This document shows, piece by piece, positions 52,422 to 62,097 of a stretch of 64,000 nt of DNA. The position numbers and the translations under genes are program-made. The notes beneath the pieces were generated by a model. It was not told the origin of the DNA and ran no database searches. It was given only the letters and a program-made list of their open reading frames with translations. This DNA is from Ignavibacteria bacterium (GTDB lineage: Bacteria; Bacteroidota; Ignavibacteria; Tepidaquicellales; OLB5), in assembly GCA_017303675.1 (NCBI GenBank), contig JAFLBX010000001.1, positions 755,970-819,969 of the forward strand, written 5' to 3'. Position 1 is the first letter of the stretch, and each line of letters starts with the position of its first letter.

Positions 52422-52942
52422 TTGCCAGTTCTTACTCCTTTAGTAAGTATGTTAAAAAGAATTGATACAAATTTCTGAATAGAAACCGGAATCACAGGGT
52501 GATAAATATTATATTTTCCGCACATTCGTGCGGCCTGTAAAAAAGTCGGCGCACCATTTGGTTTTGATCTGCCTATTGAAGCCAGGCTGAACATTTCCAC
52601 AAAAAAATCTTCTGTATTTAGCGCCGGAACGAAACTTACGGTTAATACGGATGCTTCATCATTATTGTTCCACCAGCGGTGTGGTTTGCCCTTATCCATT
52701 AGTACTTTTTCCCCGGGATTTATTACATATCCTGTTTCACCGATCTCTACGTTTACTTTCCCATGTATAACCTCAAAAATTTCATCCTGAAGGGTGTGTA
52801 CATGTTTCATTGGAACAGTGCTTCCGGGTGCCAGCTCCAGCCGGAACTCAAGTAATTTTCCCTCTGTCACAGAAGCAGTTTTTGTAAACGTAATGGTCTC
52901 TTTAGTTATAGTATTAATAATAACATCACCGGGATTCGCCAT
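52418..52942 (-). CDS. cupin domain protein
   Basis: 174 residues. PMKHVHTLQDEIFEVIHGKV and MDKGKPHRWWN supply the His-x-His, Glu and His metal ligands of the cupin fold. The rest resembles small-molecule-binding cupin_2 proteins. Metal-dependent binding or oxygenase or isomerase activity is possible, perhaps on a sugar-linked substrate given the operon. Starts on the last base of the upstream glycosyltransferase. Confidence 0.82.
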   Translation of the reverse strand: MANPGDVIINTITKETITFTKTASVTEGKLLEFRLELAPGSTVPMKHVHTLQDEIFEVIHGKVNVEIGETGYVINPGEKVLMDKGKPHRWWNNNDEASVLTVSFVPALNTEDFFVEMFSLASIGRSKPNGAPTFLQAARMCGKYNIYHPVIPVSIQKFVSILFNILTKGVRTGK

Positions 52943-54528
52943 TAAAGATCGACCGGTTCATAAGTTAGAACTATCCATTTTTCTGTTTCCATCAGCAGGG
53001 TAATATCGTTCCTTACATACGGCCTTTTAGCTGTAAGCTCGCTAAAGATGCGGTTCATAAGAGTGTTTGGATTCTTACGGTACATTATGAGGCCGCGCGG
53101 ATTTTTTTTCATAAAAGATTTTATCTCACCGGTAAGCCCCTCTTTATCAACGGGTACATTGTAGCTGCTTATCAGGATTTTTTCCGGCGGAGCAAGCTTA
53201 GTTCTATAAGGAACATAAAATATACTTGATGCATTATCGTCAGCATCGAACATAAGCGCGGGGTATTTATCGATATAATGATCTATTACATAAATGAGCT
53301 TCCATGATTCTTCCGGCTCATCGGAAGTTACAAGAAACTCGATGACCTTGGGAAAAAGCTTGTTGTATTTTTCGGGTACCCATTCCTTAACATATGATAG
53401 CGGTATGCATGAAAGTATTACCACAGAAGCGACTGCAGCCTGAAGGAAGCCTGAGCGCATTTTTGAAAGATCTGTGTTTAGACCCGCTGCAGCAATTACG
53501 GGCGCTATAAAGAACATAAGGTACAGGTAATGCGTGGTATGATAAATTGTTGATTTTGCACCTGCGAGACCGTTAACCAGTGCCGGAGCCAGTACAGGAA
53601 TTAATAAAGCTATAAGGAAAACTTTTGGATATCCCCTGTAAAAAAAGATAATGCCCTTGATAAAATACCAGAAGAGAATTATCGTTAATCCGAGTGCAAG
53701 AAAATAATAGGGGAGGAAAAATCCTTTTGCCCTGAGCCCCAGGCTTAAGCCCTGTATATTAACTGTATCGGTATACTGATCTGCAGCATTAATGGTTTTA
53801 AAAGGCTCTCCGTATAAAACGTAGCTTATAACGATCCATATTACCTGGAAAAGCAGTGAAAGCCCTATATAGTAACAGCAGCCGTTACGCCGGGTTAAAA
53901 ATGCGAGTACACAGAAAGGAACAATAACAAAGATAGCCTCGGGCCTTGATGCCAGCGCTATGAAAGAAAAAATTCCGGCGATAACAAAATATTTCACACT
54001 TTTTTCTGATGCGAGAGCTTTAATAAAATAATATATCATAATACATGCGGCCGCCAGAAAGGTCTGCTGTGCATATGGTTCAAAGTTAAGCCTGAAGATA
54101 ACAGGATTGAGTGAAGATATTATGAAGGCCAGCAATGCCGTTTTGAAATCTGTCAGGGCAAGCGTCATTTTAAAAACATAAATGCACGCAATGGTCATAA
54201 CAGCAATCATTGTAAAGGCTGATGTATAGAAAAATTCACCGGTAATCTTAATTATCGGACCCATAAAATAGAACCAAAGCGGGTGACCCGATTCAGGCAG
54301 CACAAAAAACGGTTTTTGTGCCCACCAGAGCGCATTCCATACGCGCGTTGCGGAATCACCCATATCCATCATGTTGAATGGTATGAGATATATTTTAACC
54401 GCAACAGAAATTATTACGGCAGCAGCAAATATCCCTATTTGCATCCCGGAAAGCTTTTCGGAATGCAATTTAAAATCACCGCTGCCAAGCAGCTTAGGAA
54501 ATAAAAACGGTCTTTTAATATTATCCAT
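52942..54528 (-). CDS. GT39/GT83-like membrane glycosyltransferase
   Basis: 528 residues with about a dozen membrane helices. NMMDMGDSATRVWNALWW carries the acidic residues of the first periplasmic loop typical of ArnT/PMT-type glycosyltransferases using polyprenyl-phosphate sugars, and SGHPLWFYFMGP follows. The C-terminal ~150 residues form a soluble periplasmic domain. It would transfer a sugar to glycan, lipid or protein outside the membrane. Operon with GT2 (54540) and GT4 (55477) genes upstream. Confidence 0.8.
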   Translation of the reverse strand: MDNIKRPFLFPKLLGSGDFKLHSEKLSGMQIGIFAAAVIISVAVKIYLIPFNMMDMGDSATRVWNALWWAQKPFFVLPESGHPLWFYFMGPIIKITGEFFYTSAFTMIAVMTIACIYVFKMTLALTDFKTALLAFIISSLNPVIFRLNFEPYAQQTFLAAACIMIYYFIKALASEKSVKYFVIAGIFSFIALASRPEAIFVIVPFCVLAFLTRRNGCCYYIGLSLLFQVIWIVISYVLYGEPFKTINAADQYTDTVNIQGLSLGLRAKGFFLPYYFLALGLTIILFWYFIKGIIFFYRGYPKVFLIALLIPVLAPALVNGLAGAKSTIYHTTHYLYLMFFIAPVIAAAGLNTDLSKMRSGFLQAAVASVVILSCIPLSYVKEWVPEKYNKLFPKVIEFLVTSDEPEESWKLIYVIDHYIDKYPALMFDADDNASSIFYVPYRTKLAPPEKILISSYNVPVDKEGLTGEIKSFMKKNPRGLIMYRKNPNTLMNRIFSELTAKRPYVRNDITLLMETEKWIVLTYEPVDL

Positions 54529-54539
54529 TAATAAAATTT

Positions 54540-55505
54540 TTATTTTACAAAATACAGATTCGGCTTGCCTTTATGTCCCAGCAGACCGGCGTAAGTACCT
54601 TTGATATAATACCAGCCAAGCTTAAGATCACAAACTTTTATGAACCACACGAGCCGCCACGGGAATAGCAGGCTATCTTTTAAATACGATAAGATCAAAC
54701 TTATAAATAAACGATATTTGCGAAAATACAAATATTTATTTCTTTGAATAAGGTAGTATTCAAAGTAATAGCCCTGTTTATTTTCTTTGTTCCATTTATG
54801 ATTATGCCATATAACGGCGTTTTTGTTTACGAGGCAAATATAACCGGCTTCTTTTATCCGCCGGGCAAGATCAATTTCATCGCCGTAAGCAAAATAGCTT
54901 TCTTCCCACAAACCGGTTCGTTTAAGAACATCAGTCTTTACCATCATAGCTGCGCCGGGAAGAACATCAGCCTTTGCTGAATCCGGGATGTTTTGAGATG
55001 AGAGGGAATAATCAGAGCCTTCGAAATGTTTTTTTATTGTGTATGAATTAAAATCAGCGCTTGAACCAAATTCCTGAACCCGCTTTTTTACCGTATCTCC
55101 TTCCCAGAAAAAAATTATAGGCGAAGCTGCAGCAGCCCGGGGCTCATTTTCAAGAGATGTAAGAAGCTGCTCTATACAGGTACTTTCTATTATAGTATCA
55201 TTATTCAGAAAGAAAATATATTCACATCCTGCTGAAATAGCTTTTTCAGCGCCAAGGTTATTGCCGCCTGCAAAGCCGGTGTTTCTGCCGGCAGAGATAT
55301 ATTCGATATCCAGTTTAAACTGCTCATTAAGCTGTGCTGAAAACCCTGAGTCTGAACTATCGGGATTATTATCTACAAAATATATTTTAAAATCTTTAAA
55401 AGATTGCCCGGCAAGAGAGCTATAAAGCAATTCCAGGTTCTGCTTTTGGCGGTACATTACCAGAATAACAGCAAGCTTAGCCAATGAACCCGCCTTCATA
55501 AACAT
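54540..55505 (-). CDS. rhamnosyltransferase-like family 2 glycosyltransferase
   Basis: 321 residues. VILVMYRQKQNLELLYSSL, VDNNPDSSD and SAGRNTGFAGGNNLG, then FLNNDTII with the DxD-like motif, are typical GT2 (WbbL-like rhamnosyltransferase) features. GWYYIKGTYAGLLGH closes the C-terminus. Overlaps the upstream GT4 gene by 29 bases; the second Met (codon at 55499) is an alternative start. Confidence 0.9.
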   Translation of the reverse strand: MFMKAGSLAKLAVILVMYRQKQNLELLYSSLAGQSFKDFKIYFVDNNPDSSDSGFSAQLNEQFKLDIEYISAGRNTGFAGGNNLGAEKAISAGCEYIFFLNNDTIIESTCIEQLLTSLENEPRAAAASPIIFFWEGDTVKKRVQEFGSSADFNSYTIKKHFEGSDYSLSSQNIPDSAKADVLPGAAMMVKTDVLKRTGLWEESYFAYGDEIDLARRIKEAGYICLVNKNAVIWHNHKWNKENKQGYYFEYYLIQRNKYLYFRKYRLFISLILSYLKDSLLFPWRLVWFIKVCDLKLGWYYIKGTYAGLLGHKGKPNLYFVK

Positions 55506-56733
55506 TTTTTATCAATGTGGTATAATAATCAGACACTTTTTCCAGTGTATGATTTTCAACAGCAAACTTTGCGGCATTTTTTCCAAGCTCTTTGGTTTTA
55601 GCCGGGTCTGAAATAAGAGTTCTTAGCGCATTTACAACTGAATCGGCGGTTAATTCAACCATCATTCCGTTATTTTCATTTATAAACAGCTCCGTATCTC
55701 CTCTTCGGGAAGCAATTACAGCGTTGCCGCATGCCATAGCTTCAAGGACACTTTGAGACGGATAGTTAGTGCCTGATTGCAGCGTTACAAATATTGATGT
55801 GCGGCTGAATATCTCAGGGGGATTGTTATGAAACTCAAAATTAATGTTATCTTTGAGATTGTTTACAGCAATGTAATCATTAATTTCATTCACCAACGAG
55901 CCTTCGCCCAGCAAATGAAACTTTACTGCGGGAAATTCCTTCAACACTTCACGGGCAGCTTCAAGATACAGCATCGGGTTTTTATCCGGTTCAAGTCTTG
56001 ATGCGAATGCTATTTCCATTCTGGTTTTATCACCTATAGAACATTTGCTGTAGTCAATAAATGAACATGGAGCAATTGATATTTTTTCCGGGGGAATATT
56101 TACCCCCAGCTTTTTTACGCCATCGGCTATATAGGGGCTCAGGAAATCCACTTTATCGGCAATTTGAAGAATATGATTAAATGAATAATATTTCCTGTAC
56201 CAAAGCTTTTTAGTATCTTTAATCACATCGCTGAACCAGCTGTCCATATCTGAAAAAATAATTTTAACACCGGGGATATTATTTTCTTTATAAAAAACCA
56301 GGGGCAGGCCGCCCGCAAAGATCCCGACAAATACTTTTATATCTTCTTTTTTTCTTATGGCTTCAATCTCTCTGAATATTTTTTTCTGCCTGATTTTGTT
56401 TTTGTAATACCAGTAATATTTTCTTGCGGCTGTTGCGGCTTTGTCTGTTTCATAAGGATCCGGAATAATATCATTATATTTTCCGGGCATTGATCCGTTT
56501 GAATCTTCTATGATTTCATTTGCTGCAGTAGTTATAATTTTAATGTTGTTATCCGCAAGATCCGGAAAAACACGGTTTAGATGCTTCATCATAAGCGGAT
56601 TTATGATGTAGCAGAAATTTCCCGGATACTGATTCTGTAAATTAATGAACAGGTTGGTAAAACGCTTTTCAGCGCCGCCAAAAGCGCCTGATGGCAGAAT
56701 TACAAATGCAGTTTTTGGGATCAGTTCGCTCAA
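55477..56733 (-). CDS. glycosyltransferase family 4
   Basis: 418 residues. AFVILPSGAFGGAEKRFTNL opens the acceptor domain. FASRLEPDKNPMLYLEAA and VTLQSGTNYPSQSVLEAMACGNAVIAS are donor-binding motifs with the E-x7-E pair. First gene of the leftward operon ending in the five-helix membrane protein. Polysaccharide assembly. Confidence 0.92.
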   Translation of the reverse strand: MSELIPKTAFVILPSGAFGGAEKRFTNLFINLQNQYPGNFCYIINPLMMKHLNRVFPDLADNNIKIITTAANEIIEDSNGSMPGKYNDIIPDPYETDKAATAARKYYWYYKNKIRQKKIFREIEAIRKKEDIKVFVGIFAGGLPLVFYKENNIPGVKIIFSDMDSWFSDVIKDTKKLWYRKYYSFNHILQIADKVDFLSPYIADGVKKLGVNIPPEKISIAPCSFIDYSKCSIGDKTRMEIAFASRLEPDKNPMLYLEAAREVLKEFPAVKFHLLGEGSLVNEINDYIAVNNLKDNINFEFHNNPPEIFSRTSIFVTLQSGTNYPSQSVLEAMACGNAVIASRRGDTELFINENNGMMVELTADSVVNALRTLISDPAKTKELGKNAAKFAVENHTLEKVSDYYTTLIKNVYEGGFIG

Positions 56734-56933
56734 CTTAACAACCTGACAAATTAATATTTATAGAATTTTTTGGCATAATAAGTTCAAATATAGTTTACCA
56801 GCAGATTTATTAACAGTAAAAAAGCAGAATATTTGATTAATTTTGAAAAAACTCACGTTTTAGGGGTATTAAAATCGACTTGCAGATAAAATGAATGGTT
56901 TTTAGATTTATAGTTCAAATTAATAAAAATGCA

Positions 56934-57917
56934 ATGAAAATATTATCTTATGTTTTAGCGGTTTTGGTTATAGCAGGTAGCGTTTTATATTACGGTTGTG
57001 ATGATTCCGGGCAAATTCCAAAACAGGAAACAGCAGGACAGGTAAAGTTCACACAGAGCATAAAGCTTCCGCAGCTTGATCCAGTTAACGACGGATATTA
57101 CAATCTCTTTATATTATTGACCGATACACTTGGCAATCCAAGGTTTTCAAACCTCGGCAGGTTCAATGTGTTGACAAGCGGACAGCTTGTTGATCCTTCC
57201 GGCAATCCAATGACCCTGCAGGTTAACGCGAACGATACATTAGATCTTGCAAGAGCTATATATGCAGTTATAAGTATTGATATGGGTGTAGTAACACAGC
57301 CGGGCATTACAAGAATTGCCGCTGGCCCGATCACAGTTCACCCTGATTCAGTGACTGCAAGATTGCTGATAACAGATACAGCAGCTATCGGCAGCCCTAT
57401 GACGGCAGCTCTTGGTCCTAACAGCGTTTTTTATATTGTGAACGCACCGACAGGAACAGCAGGAGACTGCGGGAAAGGATTATGGTTCTGTGACCAGGAT
57501 GGAGTTCTTTCGTGGCCAAACGGTAGCGCATTAAATCCCGGGATGGGCTGGCAATATCACGGGTATGTTAGAAATAAATCTACAGGTGAATTATTTTCAA
57601 CAGGTATATTCTACGATCCCAATAATTTTGATTCAGACGGTGCGGGCGCTTGCGCAGATACACTTGGCACAGCTTACAGCAAACCCGGGCAGGACTGGAT
57701 AAGAAACGGTTGCGGTAATATTTCGAACATACTAGACGGCAATCATGAAGCATTTGTTACGCTTGAACCGGAGTTCAGGTCAGGCTCTCTGCCGCCATTT
57801 GTTCTTAAGCTCTATTACCAGAACATTATCATCAGCGGGTTAAACTGCAACAGGCATGATAACATGTTCACACAAAGACAGAATATTCCCGATATTCTGT
57901 TAAGGGTTACAAGGTAA
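56934..57917 (+). CDS. large exported lipoprotein of unknown function
   Basis: About 327 residues from the ATG at 56934, which opens a lipoprotein signal (MKILSYVLAVLVIAGSVLYYGC); the upstream Met at 56895 would spoil it. The mature part is rich in Gly, Thr, Asn and Pro, with repeated beta segments such as SLPPFVLKLYYQNI and ATAPTGTAGD-like turns, suggesting a surface-exposed beta-sandwich. No family is recognised. A strong terminator follows. Confidence 0.68.
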   Translation: MKILSYVLAVLVIAGSVLYYGCDDSGQIPKQETAGQVKFTQSIKLPQLDPVNDGYYNLFILLTDTLGNPRFSNLGRFNVLTSGQLVDPSGNPMTLQVNANDTLDLARAIYAVISIDMGVVTQPGITRIAAGPITVHPDSVTARLLITDTAAIGSPMTAALGPNSVFYIVNAPTGTAGDCGKGLWFCDQDGVLSWPNGSALNPGMGWQYHGYVRNKSTGELFSTGIFYDPNNFDSDGAGACADTLGTAYSKPGQDWIRNGCGNISNILDGNHEAFVTLEPEFRSGSLPPFVLKLYYQNIIISGLNCNRHDNMFTQRQNIPDILLRVTR

Positions 57918-57943
57918 AACAGCTATATATGAAAGTAAATCAA

Positions 57944-57976
57944 AAAGCCATTTATCCCGGAGGGGTAAATGGCTTT
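57944..57976. terminator. bidirectional intrinsic terminator
   Basis: 11-bp perfect stem AAAGCCATTTA/TAAATGGCTTT (57944-57954 and 57966-57976), 11-nt loop, with T-rich DNA following and A-rich before, between convergent genes. Confidence 0.88.
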
Positions 57977-57998
57977 GTTGTTTAATTATGAATATTAA

Positions 57999-59135
57999 TT
58001 ATTTGCCTGAATAGAATTTTTCTATAAAAGTAACAACAGTTTCAACCATATCCAGGTTCATTTCAAAGAACAGCGGCAGCCGCAAAAGAGTATCTGAATA
58101 TTTATCTGCATTTGGCAGCTTTCTTTTACCGTGTTTTTTTGAGTAATACGGTGAACGGTGAAGTGACAGATAGTGAAATACCGCAATAACACCGTTATCC
58201 TTAAGATATTCAGCAAGCTTTTGCCGCTCTTCAAGATCGCGGGTAAGAAAATAAAAGATATGCGCGTTATTAGTTGCATAATCCGGAATAACAGGAAGCG
58301 TTATAAAACCCTTATCATTGAGCGGTTTTAATCTTTCGTAGTACGTATTCCAAAGCAGCAGCCTTTTTTCCTGGATCTCGGCAAGATGTTCAAGCTGGCC
58401 CCATAAATAGGCAGCAAGAATTTCAGAAGGAAGAAAAGAAGATCCGATATCAACCCAGTTATATTCTTCCACTTCTGCCCTGAAAAAGGCGGCGCGGTTC
58501 GTTCCTTTTTCACGAATTATCTCAGCGCGTTTTATCATATCATCCCGGTTTACTGCTATCATTCCGCCTTCTCCGCAGATAATATTCTTAGTTTCATGGA
58601 ATGAAAACGCGCCAAGCTCACCGATCGAGCCCAATGGCTTTCCTTTATAAAACGAATCAACTGCCTGTGCGGCATCTTCAATTATATTAACATTATTTTT
58701 CTTTGCTATTGCCATGATCTCATCCATCATACAGGCTATACCGCCGTAATGAACGGTAACAACAGCTTTGGTTGCGGGAGAGATGAGCTTTTCTATTTCT
58801 GTGGGATTAATGTTGGGGATATTTTCAATTGAATCGGCAAAAACCAGCTTCGCGCCTCTTAAGGCAAACGCGTTTGCCGTGGAAACAAATGTATACGAAG
58901 GAAGTATTACCTCATCGCCGGGGTTTATTTCACAAAGCAGGGATGCCATTTCAAGAGCATCGGTGCAGGAAGTTGTTAAAAGAGTTTTTTTAAAGCCGTA
59001 ATTCTTTTCAAAGAACTGCTGGCACTTTTTTGAAAACATTCCGTCACCGGAAATTTTTCCTGAGCTAACGGCTTCTTTAATGTATTCAATTTCATTACCT
59101 GCAATGAAGGGTTTGTTAAACGGGATCTTTATCAT
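57999..59135 (-). CDS. rffA: dTDP-4-amino-4,6-dideoxygalactose transaminase (RffA/WecE-like)
   Basis: 378 residues, near the family norm. IPFNKPFIAGNEIEYIKEA, then SCTDALEMASLL, EDAAQAVDSFYKGKPLG and FSFHETKNIICGEGGM with the PLP Lys in ETK, are RffA/WecE features. The enzyme transfers an amino group to dTDP-4-keto-6-deoxyglucose to give dTDP-Fuc4N (thomosamine). It closes a leftward operon with a second aminotransferase, an acyltransferase and two glycosyltransferases. Confidence 0.92.
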   Translation of the reverse strand: MIKIPFNKPFIAGNEIEYIKEAVSSGKISGDGMFSKKCQQFFEKNYGFKKTLLTTSCTDALEMASLLCEINPGDEVILPSYTFVSTANAFALRGAKLVFADSIENIPNINPTEIEKLISPATKAVVTVHYGGIACMMDEIMAIAKKNNVNIIEDAAQAVDSFYKGKPLGSIGELGAFSFHETKNIICGEGGMIAVNRDDMIKRAEIIREKGTNRAAFFRAEVEEYNWVDIGSSFLPSEILAAYLWGQLEHLAEIQEKRLLLWNTYYERLKPLNDKGFITLPVIPDYATNNAHIFYFLTRDLEERQKLAEYLKDNGVIAVFHYLSLHRSPYYSKKHGKRKLPNADKYSDTLLRLPLFFEMNLDMVETVVTFIEKFYSGK

Positions 59136-59193
59136 TTAAAATAATCCAGGTGAGTTATATATTTCTACAGTTGGTAATTTAAGTATTTTCTGT

Positions 59194-60150
59194 TCAATCA
59201 TAAAAGCTTTCAATAACATATGCCTGTCTTCTTCTTACCTCATCAAGGGTACGCCAAAGATACTCACCGATAACTCCAAGCATAAGCATTTGGAACCCGG
59301 AGAGCAGTAATACTAAGATCATAAGCGGCGCCCAGCCCTGGAACGGGACATTCCCGGTAATTTTAGCTATTACTATGAAGATGGAATATATGAATCCCGA
59401 GAATGAAATAAGCAGTCCAAGAATCGACATCAGCCTAATTGGCAGGAAGGAATAACCAAGCACGCCATCAATAAGATATTTTAGCTTTTTTGAAAAGGTC
59501 CATTTTGATTCGCCAAGCTCGCGTTTTTGGCGGGTATAGGGTATGAACTTGACCCTGTAACCGGTCCACAGAATTTGCCCCTGCCAGAATGCATTGGCTT
59601 CCATGTTGCTGAGAAGCAGGCTTTTAACTTTCTGGTCAATCAGCAGGAAATCGAAACCGCCTGCCGGCATATTTGAAAAGCTGAGCTTGCGCATGGCAGC
59701 ATAAAATATTTTAGAAGTGGTGCGCCTTGCGAATGATTCATCACGGTCTGAACGGGTGCATATCACGATAGGGTAGTTCTCTTCGTAATGATATTTGAAC
59801 ATTTCATTTATAAGCTCGGGTGAATCCTGAAGGTCAGCTGAAATATTAACAATACACTTTCCTTTAGCCTTTGAATACCCGGCATAAATCGCATTTACCT
59901 GTCCGAAGTTGCGGGTAAATTTAATGATTTTGATAAGCCCTTCATGTTTATTTTTCAGTTCAACAAGCTTTTCCAGGGAGTTATCATATGAGCCGTCATC
60001 AACAAAGATCACCTCAAAGCTTAAATGCGGATTTTTCTTAATAACAACCTCATTAATTTTATTGAAGGTTGGCTCTACATTCAGCTCATTGCAGAAAACG
60101 GGAATGACAATAGAGCACGAAATTTCTTTGTTTTGTTCCTGCCCGGTCAT
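59194..60150 (-). CDS. GtrB/DPM1-like family 2 glycosyltransferase
   Basis: 318 residues. SIVIPVFCNELNV, FVDDGSYDNS, NISADLQDSPEL and GFDFLLI are the GT2 core. Two C-terminal membrane helices and MLGVIGEYLWRTLDEVRRRQAYVIE make it a polyprenyl-phosphate glycosyltransferase like the one at 33948-34883, with which it is paralogous. Confidence 0.92.
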   Translation of the reverse strand: MTGQEQNKEISCSIVIPVFCNELNVEPTFNKINEVVIKKNPHLSFEVIFVDDGSYDNSLEKLVELKNKHEGLIKIIKFTRNFGQVNAIYAGYSKAKGKCIVNISADLQDSPELINEMFKYHYEENYPIVICTRSDRDESFARRTTSKIFYAAMRKLSFSNMPAGGFDFLLIDQKVKSLLLSNMEANAFWQGQILWTGYRVKFIPYTRQKRELGESKWTFSKKLKYLIDGVLGYSFLPIRLMSILGLLISFSGFIYSIFIVIAKITGNVPFQGWAPLMILVLLLSGFQMLMLGVIGEYLWRTLDEVRRRQAYVIESFYD

Positions 60151-60179
60151 ATTATGTTCAGATTATTTTCCAATTTTAT

Positions 60180-60878
60180 TTAGTTTCTGCGTTTAATTAC
60201 TTTTGCCGGGATACCAACGGCAACAGAAAATTCCGGAATATCTTCCTTTACAACGGCACCTGCGCCAATAACAGACCACTTTCCTATCTTAACACGCGGC
60301 AAAACAACAGCACCGGTTCCTATATTAACACCTTCTTCAAGGTGAACGCCGCCGGTGATATTTACACCGGGTGAGAGATTGCAGAAATCTTCAATTATTA
60401 CATCATGAGCTATGGTGCAGTGCGGGTTAACATTCACCTGCCTGCCCAAGTGAGAGTTTACGGTTACCGAACTGTTTGCGAAAATTATTGTCCCGTCTCC
60501 AAAAACATTATCATGTCCAATTTCAACCGAACGGTGAATTACGGGTCCGGGAAGCAAGCAGCCGAACTCAAGCATCCTTTGAGTAAAGCTCTTTTTGGCT
60601 TCCGTGGTGCCAATTGCAGGCAGAATAAAATCAAAATCACTGAAACCTGATTTAATGATATGATCAAGGCTGCCTAAAATTTTAAGCTCACGTGTTACCT
60701 TTCCTTCGGAACCCTGAAGAACCGGTTTTCCGCGCTTGGCTTCATCATCATCCAAAAACCCCGTTACAGTATAATTTCCAAAACCGTCCTTAATTTCATT
60801 AACCGCCCAAAGAGTTTCCCTGGCAAAAGCGCCGGCTCCCATCATAACTATCTTTTTAGCTGTATTGATTTTGTTCAT
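60180..60878 (-). CDS. NeuD/PglD/VioB-type sugar N-acyltransferase
   Basis: 232 residues. MMGAGAFARETLWAV is a Rossmann-like nucleotide-sugar binding N-domain (PglD_N type). Left-handed beta-helix hexapeptide repeats follow (VNVNPHCTIAHDVIIEDF, VNIGTGAVVLPRVKIGKW). Such enzymes N-acetylate UDP- or dTDP-linked 4-amino-sugars. The start touches the end of the VioA-like gene, so the substrate is probably the amino-sugar made next door. Confidence 0.88.
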   Translation of the reverse strand: MNKINTAKKIVMMGAGAFARETLWAVNEIKDGFGNYTVTGFLDDDEAKRGKPVLQGSEGKVTRELKILGSLDHIIKSGFSDFDFILPAIGTTEAKKSFTQRMLEFGCLLPGPVIHRSVEIGHDNVFGDGTIIFANSSVTVNSHLGRQVNVNPHCTIAHDVIIEDFCNLSPGVNITGGVHLEEGVNIGTGAVVLPRVKIGKWSVIGAGAVVKEDIPEFSVAVGIPAKVIKRRN

Positions 60879-61954
60879 CAGCTGCAGGCAGTGTTTACAA
60901 TTGATGTTACTTCTTTAATTTGAACCGGTGTAATATGAACAGAAAGCGGAAGGCATAACACCCTGTGAGATATATCATATGCAACGGGGCATGTAACTTT
61001 ATTGCCAAATACCATTTCGAGGCTGGGACTGAAATACTCACGGGGATAAATGTTGGCTTTATTAAGCATTTTAACCGCCTTGCTGCGTAATGCGTTATTT
61101 TTGAAGATCACCGGAAAGTACGCATAGTTTTGTTCAGCATTAAATTCCTGGTATGAGATCCTGTAATTATTTTTAAGATATTTCCGGTAAAGTAAAAATG
61201 CCGCCTTGCGTTTTTTTAGATTATATTTTAAATACTTAAATCCAGCAACACCAAGTGCGGCATTAAGCTCGCTCATTTTACCGTTAATTCCGAGTGAAAG
61301 TATTTTATAATTACTGTACCCGAAATTCCTTTTAAAGCCAAGCTCCCTGGCAATATTATCATTATTAGTGAAAACAGCTCCGCCTTCTGCAGTATTAATA
61401 ATTTTGGTTGCATGAAAGCTCGTTGTGGAAATATCTCCGTATGCAAAAAGAGGCTTGCCTTTATAATTAATACCGATAGCATGAGAAGCATCGTATATTA
61501 CCTTTAAGCCGTGTTTACGGGCTATTTTATTTATTGCGTCTGTATCACAGGGATTGCCGTAAACATGTACTGCCATTATTGCCCTGGTTCTGCGTGTAAT
61601 TTTCTTTTCGATCTGTGCGGGATCGATATTCAAAGTACCCGGATCTATATCAGCATAAACAGGTTTGCATCCTTCCCATATTATTGATGAAGTAGTTGCA
61701 ATGAATGAAAACGGAGTAGTTATAATTTCCCCGGAAATATTCAAAGCTTTAATTGCTGCCTGAAGTGCAATGGTACCGTTATTAATGCATAGAGCGTGTT
61801 TGCAGCGGGAAAGCTTTCTTAAGTTCTTTTCGAGCAGCTTAAGATATTTGCCGTCATTGGTAAGTACACCGGTCTTCCAGATATCTTTGAGAAGCTGAGT
61901 ATATTCGCTCAGCGGAGGAAGAAATGACCGTGTAACATAAAGCGGTTCCTTCAT
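60878..61954 (-). CDS. VioA-like dTDP-4-keto-6-deoxyglucose aminotransferase
   Basis: 358 residues. VTRSFLPPLSEYTQLLKDIW, LTNDGKYL, INNGTIALQAAI, TTPFSFIATTSS and VHVYGNPCDTDAINKIAR with FHATKIINTAEGGAVF (PLP Lys in ATK) match VioA, which makes dTDP-Qui4N (viosamine). It lies directly before the acyltransferase, giving a VioA-VioB-like pair. The exact product is inferred. Confidence 0.88.
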   Translation of the reverse strand: MKEPLYVTRSFLPPLSEYTQLLKDIWKTGVLTNDGKYLKLLEKNLRKLSRCKHALCINNGTIALQAAIKALNISGEIITTPFSFIATTSSIIWEGCKPVYADIDPGTLNIDPAQIEKKITRRTRAIMAVHVYGNPCDTDAINKIARKHGLKVIYDASHAIGINYKGKPLFAYGDISTTSFHATKIINTAEGGAVFTNNDNIARELGFKRNFGYSNYKILSLGINGKMSELNAALGVAGFKYLKYNLKKRKAAFLLYRKYLKNNYRISYQEFNAEQNYAYFPVIFKNNALRSKAVKMLNKANIYPREYFSPSLEMVFGNKVTCPVAYDISHRVLCLPLSVHITPVQIKEVTSIVNTACS

Positions 61955-62097
61955 AATGAACTTTCCGGTAAGATGCTCAAAATGTAATTCCTGAAATTTA
62001 TCAATAAAATGCTGTTAAATTTGGGAAATATAACCAAAATAAAGCGTTTAAAACAGGAATTTGTTCTTTGAGAAAAGTAAATATCCTGCCAGAGTAT

